Assembly: GCA_910579155.1 (NCBI GenBank)
Contig: CAJTTS010000005.1
Coordinates: forward strand, 1-64,000
Reading direction: 5' to 3'
DNA length: 64,000 nt
Source of the DNA: an uncultured Oscillospiraceae bacterium
Lineage (GTDB): Bacteria; Bacillota_A; Clostridia; Oscillospirales; Oscillospiraceae
Shown piece after piece: positions 34,066-42,560 of the stretch (the stretch's first letter is position 1; every line of letters starts with the position of its first letter). Under the pieces are notes generated by a model. The model saw only the letters and a list, made by a program, of their open reading frames with translations, was not told the origin of the DNA and searched no databases. Both the position numbers and the translations under genes were made by a program.

Positions 34066-36309
34066 TCAATGCCCGCGGGTCCGGGAGGCGCCGCCCCGCT
34101 CCCGGCGGAAGCATGCGTCGCACAGCCGTCCCCGGTGGTGGAGGGGCAGGGCCTTTCCGCAGCGGGCGCAGAAGCGAATGTTGTTGCGCAGGCGGTGGAG
34201 CAAAATTTCGTTGATCTCATCCGCCACCCGCTCCCGGCTGTCGTACAGCCGGTCCTCGTCCACCGGACAGCCGAAGGCCTTGGCGAAGGAGAAGTAGAGG
34301 TCCAGCTTCCGGTAATGCAGCTCCAGCTCAGGCAGGGTGGGCGCATCCTCGGGGAGTCCGGGCTGCTCGATGGGCTCGCCTCGCTGCCAGCGGTGGAGGA
34401 ACTGGAAAAACAGGTCCCGCAGCGCGTCCTCCGTCTCGTCGAAGGGGATGTTGGCCGCCCGCAGCTCCTGCTCCCGGGTGAGGAGGAACCCCATCTCCCG
34501 CATCTTGGAGATGATGGCGATATAGCGGGATACGTCCAGCCGCCGGTAAGGCTCCACTGTGGGCATCCGGTTCCACTGGGTGAGCACCTCCAGCAGGTCG
34601 AAATCCACCTGGAGCACCAGGTCGGAGAACCCGGCTACGGCGTATTCCAGCGGCGGCGCCGTCGCCTCCAGCCCTGCCCGGACGACGGCCAGGTTCTGGG
34701 TGGCCCCCACATAGCCCTTGTTGTACATCCCGAACCGCCCCGCCCGGCCGGCGATCTGCTTGATTTCCTCCGGCTTTAGCTCCCGGCGCTCGATGCCGTC
34801 GAATTTCTCCGTCTCCATGAAGATGATCCGCCGTATGGGCAGGTTCAGCCCCATGCCGATGGCGTCGGTGGAGACGATATACTCCATCTCCCCGTTGAGA
34901 AAGCCCTCCATCTGCTTTCGCCGGGTAGAGTAGGGCAGGGCACCGTAGATGATAGCGGGCTCCTTGCCGCTCTGGCGCAGGTCCTCGGCCACGCTGAGCA
35001 CGCCGATTTTGGAGAAGGTGATGAGGGCGTCCCCCGGCTGTATGCGCTGGTAGTCCACCGGGTGGGACATGCACAGCAGCGGGGTGTTCCGCCGGTGCTC
35101 TTCCACCTCCACGCTGTCGCCGCAGCTCTCGATGAGGCGGATGAGCAGGTCCCTGGCCTCGGGCGCGGCGCACAGGTGGACCTCCGGGGACAGCACGCCC
35201 AGGATGGCGCGGGTCCAGGCGTAGCCCCGCTGGGGATCGGCGATCATCTGGCACTCGTCGATCACCGCCACGTCCCAGCGGCGCTTCAGGTCCAGCTTTT
35301 CCGCCGTGGCGGCAATGTGGGTGTCCTCCTCCCGCAGGTCCTCCTCCTCGCCGGTGGTCAGGCCGCAGTCCACCCCCGCGTCCAGCAGGGTCTCCTGGGC
35401 CTCCAGGGCCAGCAGGCGCAGGGGAGCCAGGTACACGCCGGTTTTTGCCGCCTTGAGGCGTTGGAACCCGGCGTAGGTTTTTCCGGTGTTGGTGCCGCCC
35501 AGGTGCAGGACGAAGCGGCGGCGCATGGCCCGGGCCTCCGGGTACTCGTCTTTGGGGTTCAGGGCGATGAGCAGGGACAGGCTGGTGCGGATGGCCTGGG
35601 GCACGTACCACACCGACCACACGGTGGACAGCCCTTCGTTGAGCAGTTGGGAGGCGGGGAAGCCCTCGCCGGCCAGAAACCGCTCCAGGTCCGCTTCGGG
35701 CTGGGAGGCGGAAAAGTCCGCCAGCACCTGCTCCGCCGCGGCCCGGAGCACGGCAGGGTAACGGGCGGGGAGCTCCTGGGCCAGAGCGTGGCCGGGGTGT
35801 GCGCCCAGCCAGTCCCCCGCCCGGATGAGGTTTTTCAATACCTCCGTCAGGCGCTTGCCGTCGCACCGATTCTCCAGGGCCAGGAATTCCCCGATCCAGG
35901 CCGTAGCCTGAGAGGCGCGCAGGTGGCTCTTAGCCCCGGAGGGAAGCCGGGTCAGGACGGCCCGGTGGTAGTGTTCCGCCAGCAGCCAGGCGGGGGAGCC
36001 GTCCCGCGGCGCACCGTCCCAACCCCGGGTCAGGGCGGCGCGGGCCCGCCTGACGTTCTGAGTGGCGGCGGGAGGGGGCGGAGGAGCCTGGGCGGCCTGG
36101 ACGGGGTTTGGGGCGGGCTTTTGCGGGACAAACCGGGGGTCGCGCTCCGCCTGGAGCACATCCGCCTTATTCCACACCCGGACGTTGAAGCCGTTGGAGG
36201 GAATGGAGTGGTGGGACTTGGGGAGGAGCTCCCGGATCAGTTCGTTGGTCCAGCCCCGCCGCTTCAGCAGCGACGCGGACCAGTATTTTCCCCGGCCTCG
36301 TCCGGACAT
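34066..36309 (-). CDS. Suv3-like DExH RNA helicase with C-terminal four-cysteine motif
   Basis: 747 residues. Helicase motifs: Walker A GGTNTGKTY (271-279), DECQMI (351-356), motif V TDAIGMGLNLPIRR (481-494) and motif VI QIAGRAGRFG (518-527). DECQMIADPQRGYAWTRA is the hallmark of SUV3, best known from the mitochondrial degradosome, and differs from DEAD-box RNA helicases. A basic N-terminus (1-60) resembles a winged or HTH segment, followed by a Pro-rich linker (62-82). The C-terminus has C714-C717 and C730-C733, a probable zinc knuckle. Role in RNA unwinding or decay is inferred from the family. Single gene, no clear partner nuclease nearby. Confidence 0.85.
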   Translation of the reverse strand: MSGRGRGKYWSASLLKRRGWTNELIRELLPKSHHSIPSNGFNVRVWNKADVLQAERDPRFVPQKPAPNPVQAAQAPPPPPAATQNVRRARAALTRGWDGAPRDGSPAWLLAEHYHRAVLTRLPSGAKSHLRASQATAWIGEFLALENRCDGKRLTEVLKNLIRAGDWLGAHPGHALAQELPARYPAVLRAAAEQVLADFSASQPEADLERFLAGEGFPASQLLNEGLSTVWSVWYVPQAIRTSLSLLIALNPKDEYPEARAMRRRFVLHLGGTNTGKTYAGFQRLKAAKTGVYLAPLRLLALEAQETLLDAGVDCGLTTGEEEDLREEDTHIAATAEKLDLKRRWDVAVIDECQMIADPQRGYAWTRAILGVLSPEVHLCAAPEARDLLIRLIESCGDSVEVEEHRRNTPLLCMSHPVDYQRIQPGDALITFSKIGVLSVAEDLRQSGKEPAIIYGALPYSTRRKQMEGFLNGEMEYIVSTDAIGMGLNLPIRRIIFMETEKFDGIERRELKPEEIKQIAGRAGRFGMYNKGYVGATQNLAVVRAGLEATAPPLEYAVAGFSDLVLQVDFDLLEVLTQWNRMPTVEPYRRLDVSRYIAIISKMREMGFLLTREQELRAANIPFDETEDALRDLFFQFLHRWQRGEPIEQPGLPEDAPTLPELELHYRKLDLYFSFAKAFGCPVDEDRLYDSRERVADEINEILLHRLRNNIRFCARCGKALPLHHRGRLCDACFRRERGGASRTRGH

Positions 36310-36337
36310 GGCCTGTCCCTCCTCATTCAGTGAAAAA

Positions 36338-36790
36338 TCAAGTGGGTGTTGTCATAGTATATCCCAGGGCGGAGAAATCTTCAACAGCAAGTCGTGGAAG
36401 CCCTGGGGTGCCGGTTTCTCTCATCTTTTCGATTAACGCAATATCCGCTAAATCCTTTGCCCTGTCAAGTTTCTTTTTCATCTGTATCAGTCCGTCTGCA
36501 CACACAACGGGAACGCCGCTGATTGTTTCCACCGTACCCTCAATCCAGTTTTCAAAAATCTCGATATGTTCAGAATATAATATTTTTCTGGTTCCATCTT
36601 GACAGCGTGAAACTGTATAGCCCTGCCGCTCCAATTTATCTGCCAAGCGTGTACTACACCCCAAATCAATGTCGTGTGTTTGAGAGCGAAACCCATGTAA
36701 AACCATGGCGGCGCCGGCAACCACCCAGTATTCCTTTTCAGGAAGAGAGAGCGTCCGAAGCCGCTGAAGCAACGAAGCTTTATCAAACAT
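36338..36790 (-). CDS. Nucleotidyltransferase-fold protein (MNT/AbiEii-like), orphan
   Basis: 150 residues. VVAGAAMVLHGFRSQTHDID has the G-x-A-x-x-x-H-G-x-R-x-T-x-D-I-D pattern of nucleotidyltransferase-fold proteins, where the two Asp bind metal. The C-terminal half (QMKKKLDRAKDLADIALIE) matches the K-x-x-R-x-K-D-x-x-D segment of the same group. Such proteins act as toxins in MNT/HEPN and AbiE-type pairs or as stand-alone enzymes; no HEPN or AbiEi partner is adjacent. Base composition is visibly more A/T-rich than neighbours, which suggests transfer. Substrate unknown. Confidence 0.7.
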   Translation of the reverse strand: MFDKASLLQRLRTLSLPEKEYWVVAGAAMVLHGFRSQTHDIDLGCSTRLADKLERQGYTVSRCQDGTRKILYSEHIEIFENWIEGTVETISGVPVVCADGLIQMKKKLDRAKDLADIALIEKMRETGTPGLPRLAVEDFSALGYTMTTPT

Positions 36791-36998
36791 ATTGATGAAG
36801 TACCCCCTATATCTTGACTGTTTGTAGTTCGGATCGGAATCGTTATAGCGCTAAATCGGGATATGCTGCTCTGAATTATACCATCGGTTTACCAGCGTAT
36901 CAACCCCGCCTTCAGGTAACTGCCGACTTTTGTGGAAACTACTGAAGCGATAATGCAACAACACTTCACTTTAAAAAAGGACCCGGTGAAACCCTCTC

Positions 36999-37027
36999 TT
37001 GCAACTATAGAAAGTATATGTTAAAAT
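36999..37027 (+). promoter_or_regulatory. Promoter of the solute-binding protein/kinase pair
   Basis: TTGCAA (36999-37004), 17 bp, TAAAAT (37022-37027), 33 bp before the start codon. The rest of the 270-bp A/T-rich gap (36791-36998) shows no gene. Confidence 0.7.
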
Positions 37028-37060
37028 ACTGAAAAAGAAGTAAAAAATGGGGCGATTACA

Positions 37061-38524
37061 ATGGGAAAAACTGACAAATCGACAGGAAAGCTGCTCCCGC
37101 TTTGCCTGGCGGCGGCGCTGGTTCTCAGCCTTGGGGGCTGCGGGGTCCAGGACCCGCTGGATCCCAAGAACCCGGTGGCGCTGACGGTATGGCACTACTA
37201 CAACGGCTCCCAGCAGGAGGCTTTTGACGCGCTTGTGGAGGAATTTAACGACACGGTGGGCCGCGAGGAGGGCATTTACATCCAGAGCTACTCCCAGGGC
37301 TCGGTGTCCGACCTAGAGTCTGCGGTGCGGGACGCCATTGCCGGAAGGGTGGGGGCGGACGAGATGCCGGACCTCTTCGCCTCCTATGCCGATACCGCCT
37401 ATGAGTTGGAGCAGGCGGGGGCGCTGGCCAACCTGTCGGACTACCTCAGCCAGGAGGAGCTGGAGCAATACGAGGACTCCTACATTGAGGAGGGGCGTAT
37501 CGCCGCCAACGGAACCCTGTGCATCTTTCCCACGGCGAAATCCACCGAGATCATGATGATCAATAAGACGGATTGGGAGCCCTTTGCCGCCTCCGCCGGT
37601 GTCACCTTGGACGACCTGCGGACCATTGAGGGGGTGGCGGCTACGGCTCAGGCGTACTATGAGTGGACGGACGACCTGACCCCCAGTGTGCCGGGAGACG
37701 GTCGGGCCCTTTACGGACGGGACGCCGTGGCCAATTACTTCATCATCGGCATGCGGCAGATGGGCGTGGAGCTGTTCCAGGTGGAGAACGGCGTGATGAC
37801 CCTGAACGTGCCCAGGGACGAGGCGCGCCGCCTGTGGGAGAACTACTATGTCCCGATTGTCAAGGGGTACTTCGGGGCCTACGGCGCATTCCGCTCCGAC
37901 GACGTAAAGACGGGGGAAATCCTGGCCTACACCGGCTCCACCGCCTCCGCCATGTACTTCCCCGATCATGTAGAGCGCAATGGAAGCAGCCGCCCTATCG
38001 AGTATATCGTCTTGCCGGCCCCTGTGTTTGAGGGCGGGCAGGATTACGCCGTGCAGCAGGGGGCGGGTATGGTGGTGAGCAAGTCGGATGAAACGCACGA
38101 GTACGCCGCCGTGGAGTTTTTGAAATGGTTTACCCAGGCGGAAAACAACCTCCGGTTTGGCTGTGTGTCCGGCTATCTGCCGGTGCGCAAGGAGGCAAAC
38201 AGCGCCGAGAAGCTGGACCAGGTCATCGAGGAGCTGGACCTGGCGGTGGCTCCCAAGACCTATGATTGCCTGACCACGGTATTCGAGCGGATGGATGAGA
38301 TGACCTTGTACACCAATCGGAGCTTTGAGAAGGCCTACGCCGCCCGGGGGGTGCTGGAGTACCATCTGGCGGACAAGGCGGAGGAGGACCGGACCGTGGT
38401 GGCTGAAGCAGTGGCCCAGGGCGCCGGTCTGGAGGAGGCATCGGCCCCCTATGTGACGGAGGATGCCTTTCAGGAATGGTATGACTCATTCTGCGGTGCG
38501 TTGAATGCCGCGGTGGGCAAATAA
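37061..38524 (+). CDS. Extracellular solute-binding lipoprotein (ABC sugar-binding type) paired with a kinase
   Basis: 487 residues. Signal peptide with lipobox LSLGGC anchors it to the membrane outer face. The rest is a family 1-like solute-binding protein: ALTVWHYYNGSQQEAFDALV near the mature start, MPDLFASYADTAYELEQAG, and GAGMVVSKSDETHEYAAVEF, as in multiple-sugar-binding proteins. No ABC permease or ATPase is near; instead a hybrid histidine kinase starts 8 bases after its stop. It probably delivers a ligand signal to that kinase rather than feeding transport (inference). Confidence 0.88.
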   Translation: MGKTDKSTGKLLPLCLAAALVLSLGGCGVQDPLDPKNPVALTVWHYYNGSQQEAFDALVEEFNDTVGREEGIYIQSYSQGSVSDLESAVRDAIAGRVGADEMPDLFASYADTAYELEQAGALANLSDYLSQEELEQYEDSYIEEGRIAANGTLCIFPTAKSTEIMMINKTDWEPFAASAGVTLDDLRTIEGVAATAQAYYEWTDDLTPSVPGDGRALYGRDAVANYFIIGMRQMGVELFQVENGVMTLNVPRDEARRLWENYYVPIVKGYFGAYGAFRSDDVKTGEILAYTGSTASAMYFPDHVERNGSSRPIEYIVLPAPVFEGGQDYAVQQGAGMVVSKSDETHEYAAVEFLKWFTQAENNLRFGCVSGYLPVRKEANSAEKLDQVIEELDLAVAPKTYDCLTTVFERMDEMTLYTNRSFEKAYAARGVLEYHLADKAEEDRTVVAEAVAQGAGLEEASAPYVTEDAFQEWYDSFCGALNAAVGK

Positions 38525-38531
38525 GAGAGCG

Positions 38532-41500
38532 ATGAAGGCAAAGGGCAAAAACAAATCTACGATTTTCCGCATCTTCCTGGTCCCGCTCATCGCCATCATG
38601 CTGGTGCAGAGCGCCATCACCATCGGCACGCTGGTGGTCCGGCGGACCGCCTCCACCCTGGGGGGGTATTCCAGCGGAATGATGAGCCGATTGGTGGAAA
38701 ACCGGGGCGTGATCCTGCAAAACGACATGAACCAGCGCTGGGCCTCCGTACGGGAGCAGGAGGCCGTGATGGACCAGGTGCTGGAGCAATTTCTGGAGCG
38801 GGAGGGCGTAGAGCTGGCGGAGCTGCTGCGTTCCGACAACCTGAAAGACAGGCTGCTGGAGCTGCTGTTCCCCGAGTGCCTGGAGGTGGTGCAAAACAAC
38901 TCCGCCACCGGGGTTTTCCTTGTGCTCACCGGGCAATCGCCGGGAGCGGCGGGGGAGTTCAGCGGGTTCTTCATCCGGGATTCCGACCCGGACACCAATC
39001 CGGTGAATGGGACCGACCTGCTGCTGGAACGGGGGAGCAAGCAACTGTCCCAGGCGTGGAACGTACCGTTGGACGCCGCGTGGACCACCCGGTTCCACAT
39101 GGACGGACAGGGGCAGAACCGGGCTGACCGCTTCTTCTATGAACCCTGGCGGGCGGGGACGGAGCACCCGGACGCGGACACCGCCGACCTGGGCTACTGG
39201 TCCCCGCCCTTTTCTCTGGAGAAGGAAATAGCGGGCGGTTACCGGATGATTACCTATTCCATCCCCCTGCGCTATCAGGGAAGGGTGTACGGTGTGCTGG
39301 GGGTGGAAATCTCCACCCGGACCATGCACGAGCACTTCCCTGTGGCGGAGCTGAACAAGGACCAGCGGTCGGGCTATATTCTGGCGGTGAAGCGGGGCGG
39401 CGGCAGCTATTTGTCCCTGGTGGGCCGGGGAATGCTGCACGACCTGGTCCTGTCCGGCCGGGATGCCTTTGTCCTGCGGGAGACGGCTTACGAGGGCCTG
39501 TCCCAGGTGGAGGATGTGCGGCTGGCCGGCCAAGGGGTGTATGCGGTGACATATCCTCTGAGGCTGTACGGCAACAACGCGCCCTATGAGGACACCGAGT
39601 GGGTGCTCATCGGCCTGAATACCGAGGAGGACCTGTTCGGCATGAGCCGGCAGCTCTACGTGTGGATGCTTGCCGCCGTCTTGATTGGCATGGCGTTCAG
39701 CGTGGTCGGCATCTATTTCGCGGTGCGCCACCTGACCCGCCCGTTCCAGCGGCTGATGGAGTGCATCAGCGGGGGAGCGGCGGGGCTGCGGGACTTCAAG
39801 CCCTCCAACATCCTGGAGATCGACGCGCTGTACGAGGTGGTCCGGGACCTGACCGAGCGGCAAAAGGAGTCGGAAAACATCCTGCTGGAGGAGAAGGAGC
39901 GCTACCGGGTGGCGCTGGAGTCCTCCAAGGACGTCTTTTTCTCCTATGACTTGCGCACCGAGATGCTGGATATCGTCAACCACCCCACCATGAGCGGCCG
40001 GTGGCCGTGCGCTATGGCGGAGTTTGGCTTGATTGTCCCCAAATACGTCTACGAGGCGGATCGGGAGCAGGTGATAGCGGCGCTGCGGTGGGACACCGAC
40101 GAAGCGCACGCGGAATTCCGCGTGCGCTGGGCGGAAGAGATGGAATTTCACTGGGTGGCCCTGACGGGCAAGGCGCTGTACGACACCGACGGCGGCCGCT
40201 GGAAGCTGGTGGGCAGCGTCCGGGACATCCAGGAGCAGAAGGAGCGGGAGGAAGAGCAGCGGCGGAAAAATATGATGGACACCGTGACCGGCCTGTACGG
40301 CTTCAGCGCCGGGCTGGAGCGGATGCGGGAGTGCCGGAGGGCCCAGCCGGACGGGGTGATGATCGACCTGTACCTGGATGGGCTGCGGGAGGCCGGCGAG
40401 AAGAACGGTATTATGTTCAGCGACATGGTACTGGAGGAGGTGGGCAGGCTGATCCGGGAACGGTGCGCGGCGCTGTCCCGTGAGACAGGAAACCGCGCGG
40501 AGGCCCTGCGGCTGAACCGGGACGAGCTGACGCTGTGGCTGGAGGGCGTAGCCGCTGGGCGTGGGTCGGCGTTTATCAAGGAGCTGCTGGCCACCAGCAA
40601 CGGGGACGTCTGGGAGGAGGCCTTCCGGGTCCGGTTCCGGGCGGGCCTGGCTCTGGGAGACAGGGTCGGCGATACCGAGCAGGTGATCCGCATGGCCCGC
40701 CGGGCGCAGCTCCAGGCCTCCGTCGGGCAGCGGTATGCCTTTTACGAGGACGGGGAGGACCGGACGGCGCTGCCCCCCGTTCAGGGCTGTGAGATACACA
40801 CCTTGGATTACGGCGAGGATATGAGCCTGGCGTCTGTGGCCCTGAACCTGTTTGCCAAGGGCGCGGATTTCCCCGCCCAGATGATGCTGATGATCTGCAA
40901 AATCGGCCGGACCTACCGGGCCGAGGGGGTGCTGGTGTCCCTGCTGCGGGCGGACTTCAGCTCCAACTATCTGGAGTACCAATGGCGCCGGGACGGAGCG
41001 GCGCAAGCCGAGTGCGTCCGGAAGTACCGTGCGGAGCAGGAGCGGGAGTTCTACCACTGGTTGGGCGGGGAGGAGGTACGGTATTTCGACCGGGAGGACA
41101 GCGCCGGGGAAGCCGTCCAATGCTTCCTGAGCATCTCGCCGGGACAGCGGGGCGTGATGATGCCCATGTACGATAGCGGAAGTTACATCGGCTGTATCTG
41201 CATTCTGGGTGTGGAGCGGGAGCCGCTGGAGCGTCCAGAGGCCCGCCAGGAACTGGCGGAGCTGGGCAGGGTGATCGAAAGCCAGTTGAATCAGCGGCGG
41301 CACGACATTGCCAGCCGCGCCAAGTCCGAATTCCTCTCCCGGATGAGCCATGAGATCCGCACGCCCATGAACGGAATCATCGGTATGACGGCCATCGCCC
41401 TCCAGCCGGGGCAGGGCCAGGAGCGGATGACGGATTGCCTGCAAAAAATCCAATCCTCTTCCGATTATCTGCTGGGACTGATCAACGACATCTTGGATAT

Positions 41501-42443
41501 GTCCAAAATCGAGAGCGGTAAGATGAAGCTGGAGCCGGTGAACTTCGAGCTGGACGAAATGCTGGACACCATCGGCGAGCTGATTGCCCCTCAGGCCCAG
41601 GCCAAGGGGGTGGCGTTCACCCGGAAGGCCCAATTGACCCACCGATGGTTCCGGGCGGACCGGATGAGGATCAGCCAGGTGCTCATCAACCTGCTGGGCA
41701 ACGCGGTGAAGTTCACGCCGGAGGGCGGGACGGTAGCCCTGACGGCGGAGGAGTCGGAGGGCGCGGACGGGAGGACGGTGGTGACCTTCGCGGTGAGCGA
41801 CACCGGCGTCGGGATTGCCAAGGAGGACCAGGACCGAGTGTTCCGCTCCTTCGAGCAGGCCGGGAAAAACCCGGCCAAGCTCCAGGGCACCGGGCTGGGC
41901 CTGTCCATCAGCAGCCGCCTGGTGCAGATGATGGGCAGCAACATCCTGCTGGACAGCGAGCCGGGGCGGGGGAGCACCTTCCGCTTCGCCATCTCCCTGG
42001 AGGTCGGAGAGAGCGACCGGGTCCAGGCGGAGGAAGAGGAGCTTTCCTTCCGGGGCCGCCGGGCGCTGGTGGTGGAGGACAACGAGCTCAACGCCGAGAT
42101 CGCCCGGTGCCTGCTGGAGGAGCGGGAGTTCCAAGTGGACTGCGTCTATGACGGGGCGCAGGCGGTGGAGCGGGTGAAAACCACTCCGGCGGATACCTAT
42201 GACGTGATCCTGATGGACATCATGATGCCGGTAATGGACGGCCTGGAGGCCACCCGCGCCATCCGTGCCATGGACCGGGAGGACTGCCGCACCGTCCCCA
42301 TCATTGCCATGTCCGCCAACGCCTTCGACGATGATTTGAAAAAGTCGGTGGAGTGCGGCATGGACGGCCACCTGGCCAAGCCGGTAGAGGTGGATAAACT
42401 GTTCCAGACGCTGAACGCGGTGATCCGGGACGGCAAAGCGTGA
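38532..42443 (+). CDS. Hybrid histidine kinase with extracellular sensor, PAS, degenerate GGDEF and receiver domains
   Basis: 1,303 residues. Order: TM1 (about 11-33), extracellular Cache-like region (34-373), TM2 (374-397), HAMP (398-445), PAS-like (455-570), a GGDEF-like domain beginning DTVTGLYGF near 581 whose active-site motif is NRDEL near 658 instead of GGDEF, a GAF-like region (about 760-920), HisKA with His940 in MSHEIRTPMNG, HATPase (N box LLGNAVKFTPEGG, G boxes DTGVGIAKEDQ and GTGLGLSIS), and a receiver with Asp1229 in LMDIMMPVMDG. No DNA-binding output or HPt domain is encoded, so a partner elsewhere is needed. Start ATG 38532 follows AAGAGAGCG. Co-transcribed with the solute-binding lipoprotein. 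Confidence 0.92.
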   Translation: MKAKGKNKSTIFRIFLVPLIAIMLVQSAITIGTLVVRRTASTLGGYSSGMMSRLVENRGVILQNDMNQRWASVREQEAVMDQVLEQFLEREGVELAELLRSDNLKDRLLELLFPECLEVVQNNSATGVFLVLTGQSPGAAGEFSGFFIRDSDPDTNPVNGTDLLLERGSKQLSQAWNVPLDAAWTTRFHMDGQGQNRADRFFYEPWRAGTEHPDADTADLGYWSPPFSLEKEIAGGYRMITYSIPLRYQGRVYGVLGVEISTRTMHEHFPVAELNKDQRSGYILAVKRGGGSYLSLVGRGMLHDLVLSGRDAFVLRETAYEGLSQVEDVRLAGQGVYAVTYPLRLYGNNAPYEDTEWVLIGLNTEEDLFGMSRQLYVWMLAAVLIGMAFSVVGIYFAVRHLTRPFQRLMECISGGAAGLRDFKPSNILEIDALYEVVRDLTERQKESENILLEEKERYRVALESSKDVFFSYDLRTEMLDIVNHPTMSGRWPCAMAEFGLIVPKYVYEADREQVIAALRWDTDEAHAEFRVRWAEEMEFHWVALTGKALYDTDGGRWKLVGSVRDIQEQKEREEEQRRKNMMDTVTGLYGFSAGLERMRECRRAQPDGVMIDLYLDGLREAGEKNGIMFSDMVLEEVGRLIRERCAALSRETGNRAEALRLNRDELTLWLEGVAAGRGSAFIKELLATSNGDVWEEAFRVRFRAGLALGDRVGDTEQVIRMARRAQLQASVGQRYAFYEDGEDRTALPPVQGCEIHTLDYGEDMSLASVALNLFAKGADFPAQMMLMICKIGRTYRAEGVLVSLLRADFSSNYLEYQWRRDGAAQAECVRKYRAEQEREFYHWLGGEEVRYFDREDSAGEAVQCFLSISPGQRGVMMPMYDSGSYIGCICILGVEREPLERPEARQELAELGRVIESQLNQRRHDIASRAKSEFLSRMSHEIRTPMNGIIGMTAIALQPGQGQERMTDCLQKIQSSSDYLLGLINDILDMSKIESGKMKLEPVNFELDEMLDTIGELIAPQAQAKGVAFTRKAQLTHRWFRADRMRISQVLINLLGNAVKFTPEGGTVALTAEESEGADGRTVVTFAVSDTGVGIAKEDQDRVFRSFEQAGKNPAKLQGTGLGLSISSRLVQMMGSNILLDSEPGRGSTFRFAISLEVGESDRVQAEEEELSFRGRRALVVEDNELNAEIARCLLEEREFQVDCVYDGAQAVERVKTTPADTYDVILMDIMMPVMDGLEATRAIRAMDREDCRTVPIIAMSANAFDDDLKKSVECGMDGHLAKPVEVDKLFQTLNAVIRDGKA

Positions 42444-42465
42444 CCTTTTGTTGACCGAAAAGAGA

Positions 42466-42525
42466 AAAGACCTGGCCCGACTGCTCTACGCGTGGTAAAT
42501 TCAGCACGACGGCCGGGTCTTTTTG
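42466..42525 (+). terminator. Terminator after the hybrid kinase
   Basis: 12-bp stem (42466-42477 with 42511-42522, one G-T pair) with a 33-nt loop, followed by TTTT. Confidence 0.7.
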
Positions 42526-42560
42526 TGTCCGGGCCGTCACTCAGGTAAGGAGCGAGCAAT

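Noticed and set aside
38223..42371. 1,382-codon minus-strand frame opposite the hybrid kinase
   Set aside because: Same effect; the translation is rich in His, Gln and Pro with no domain.
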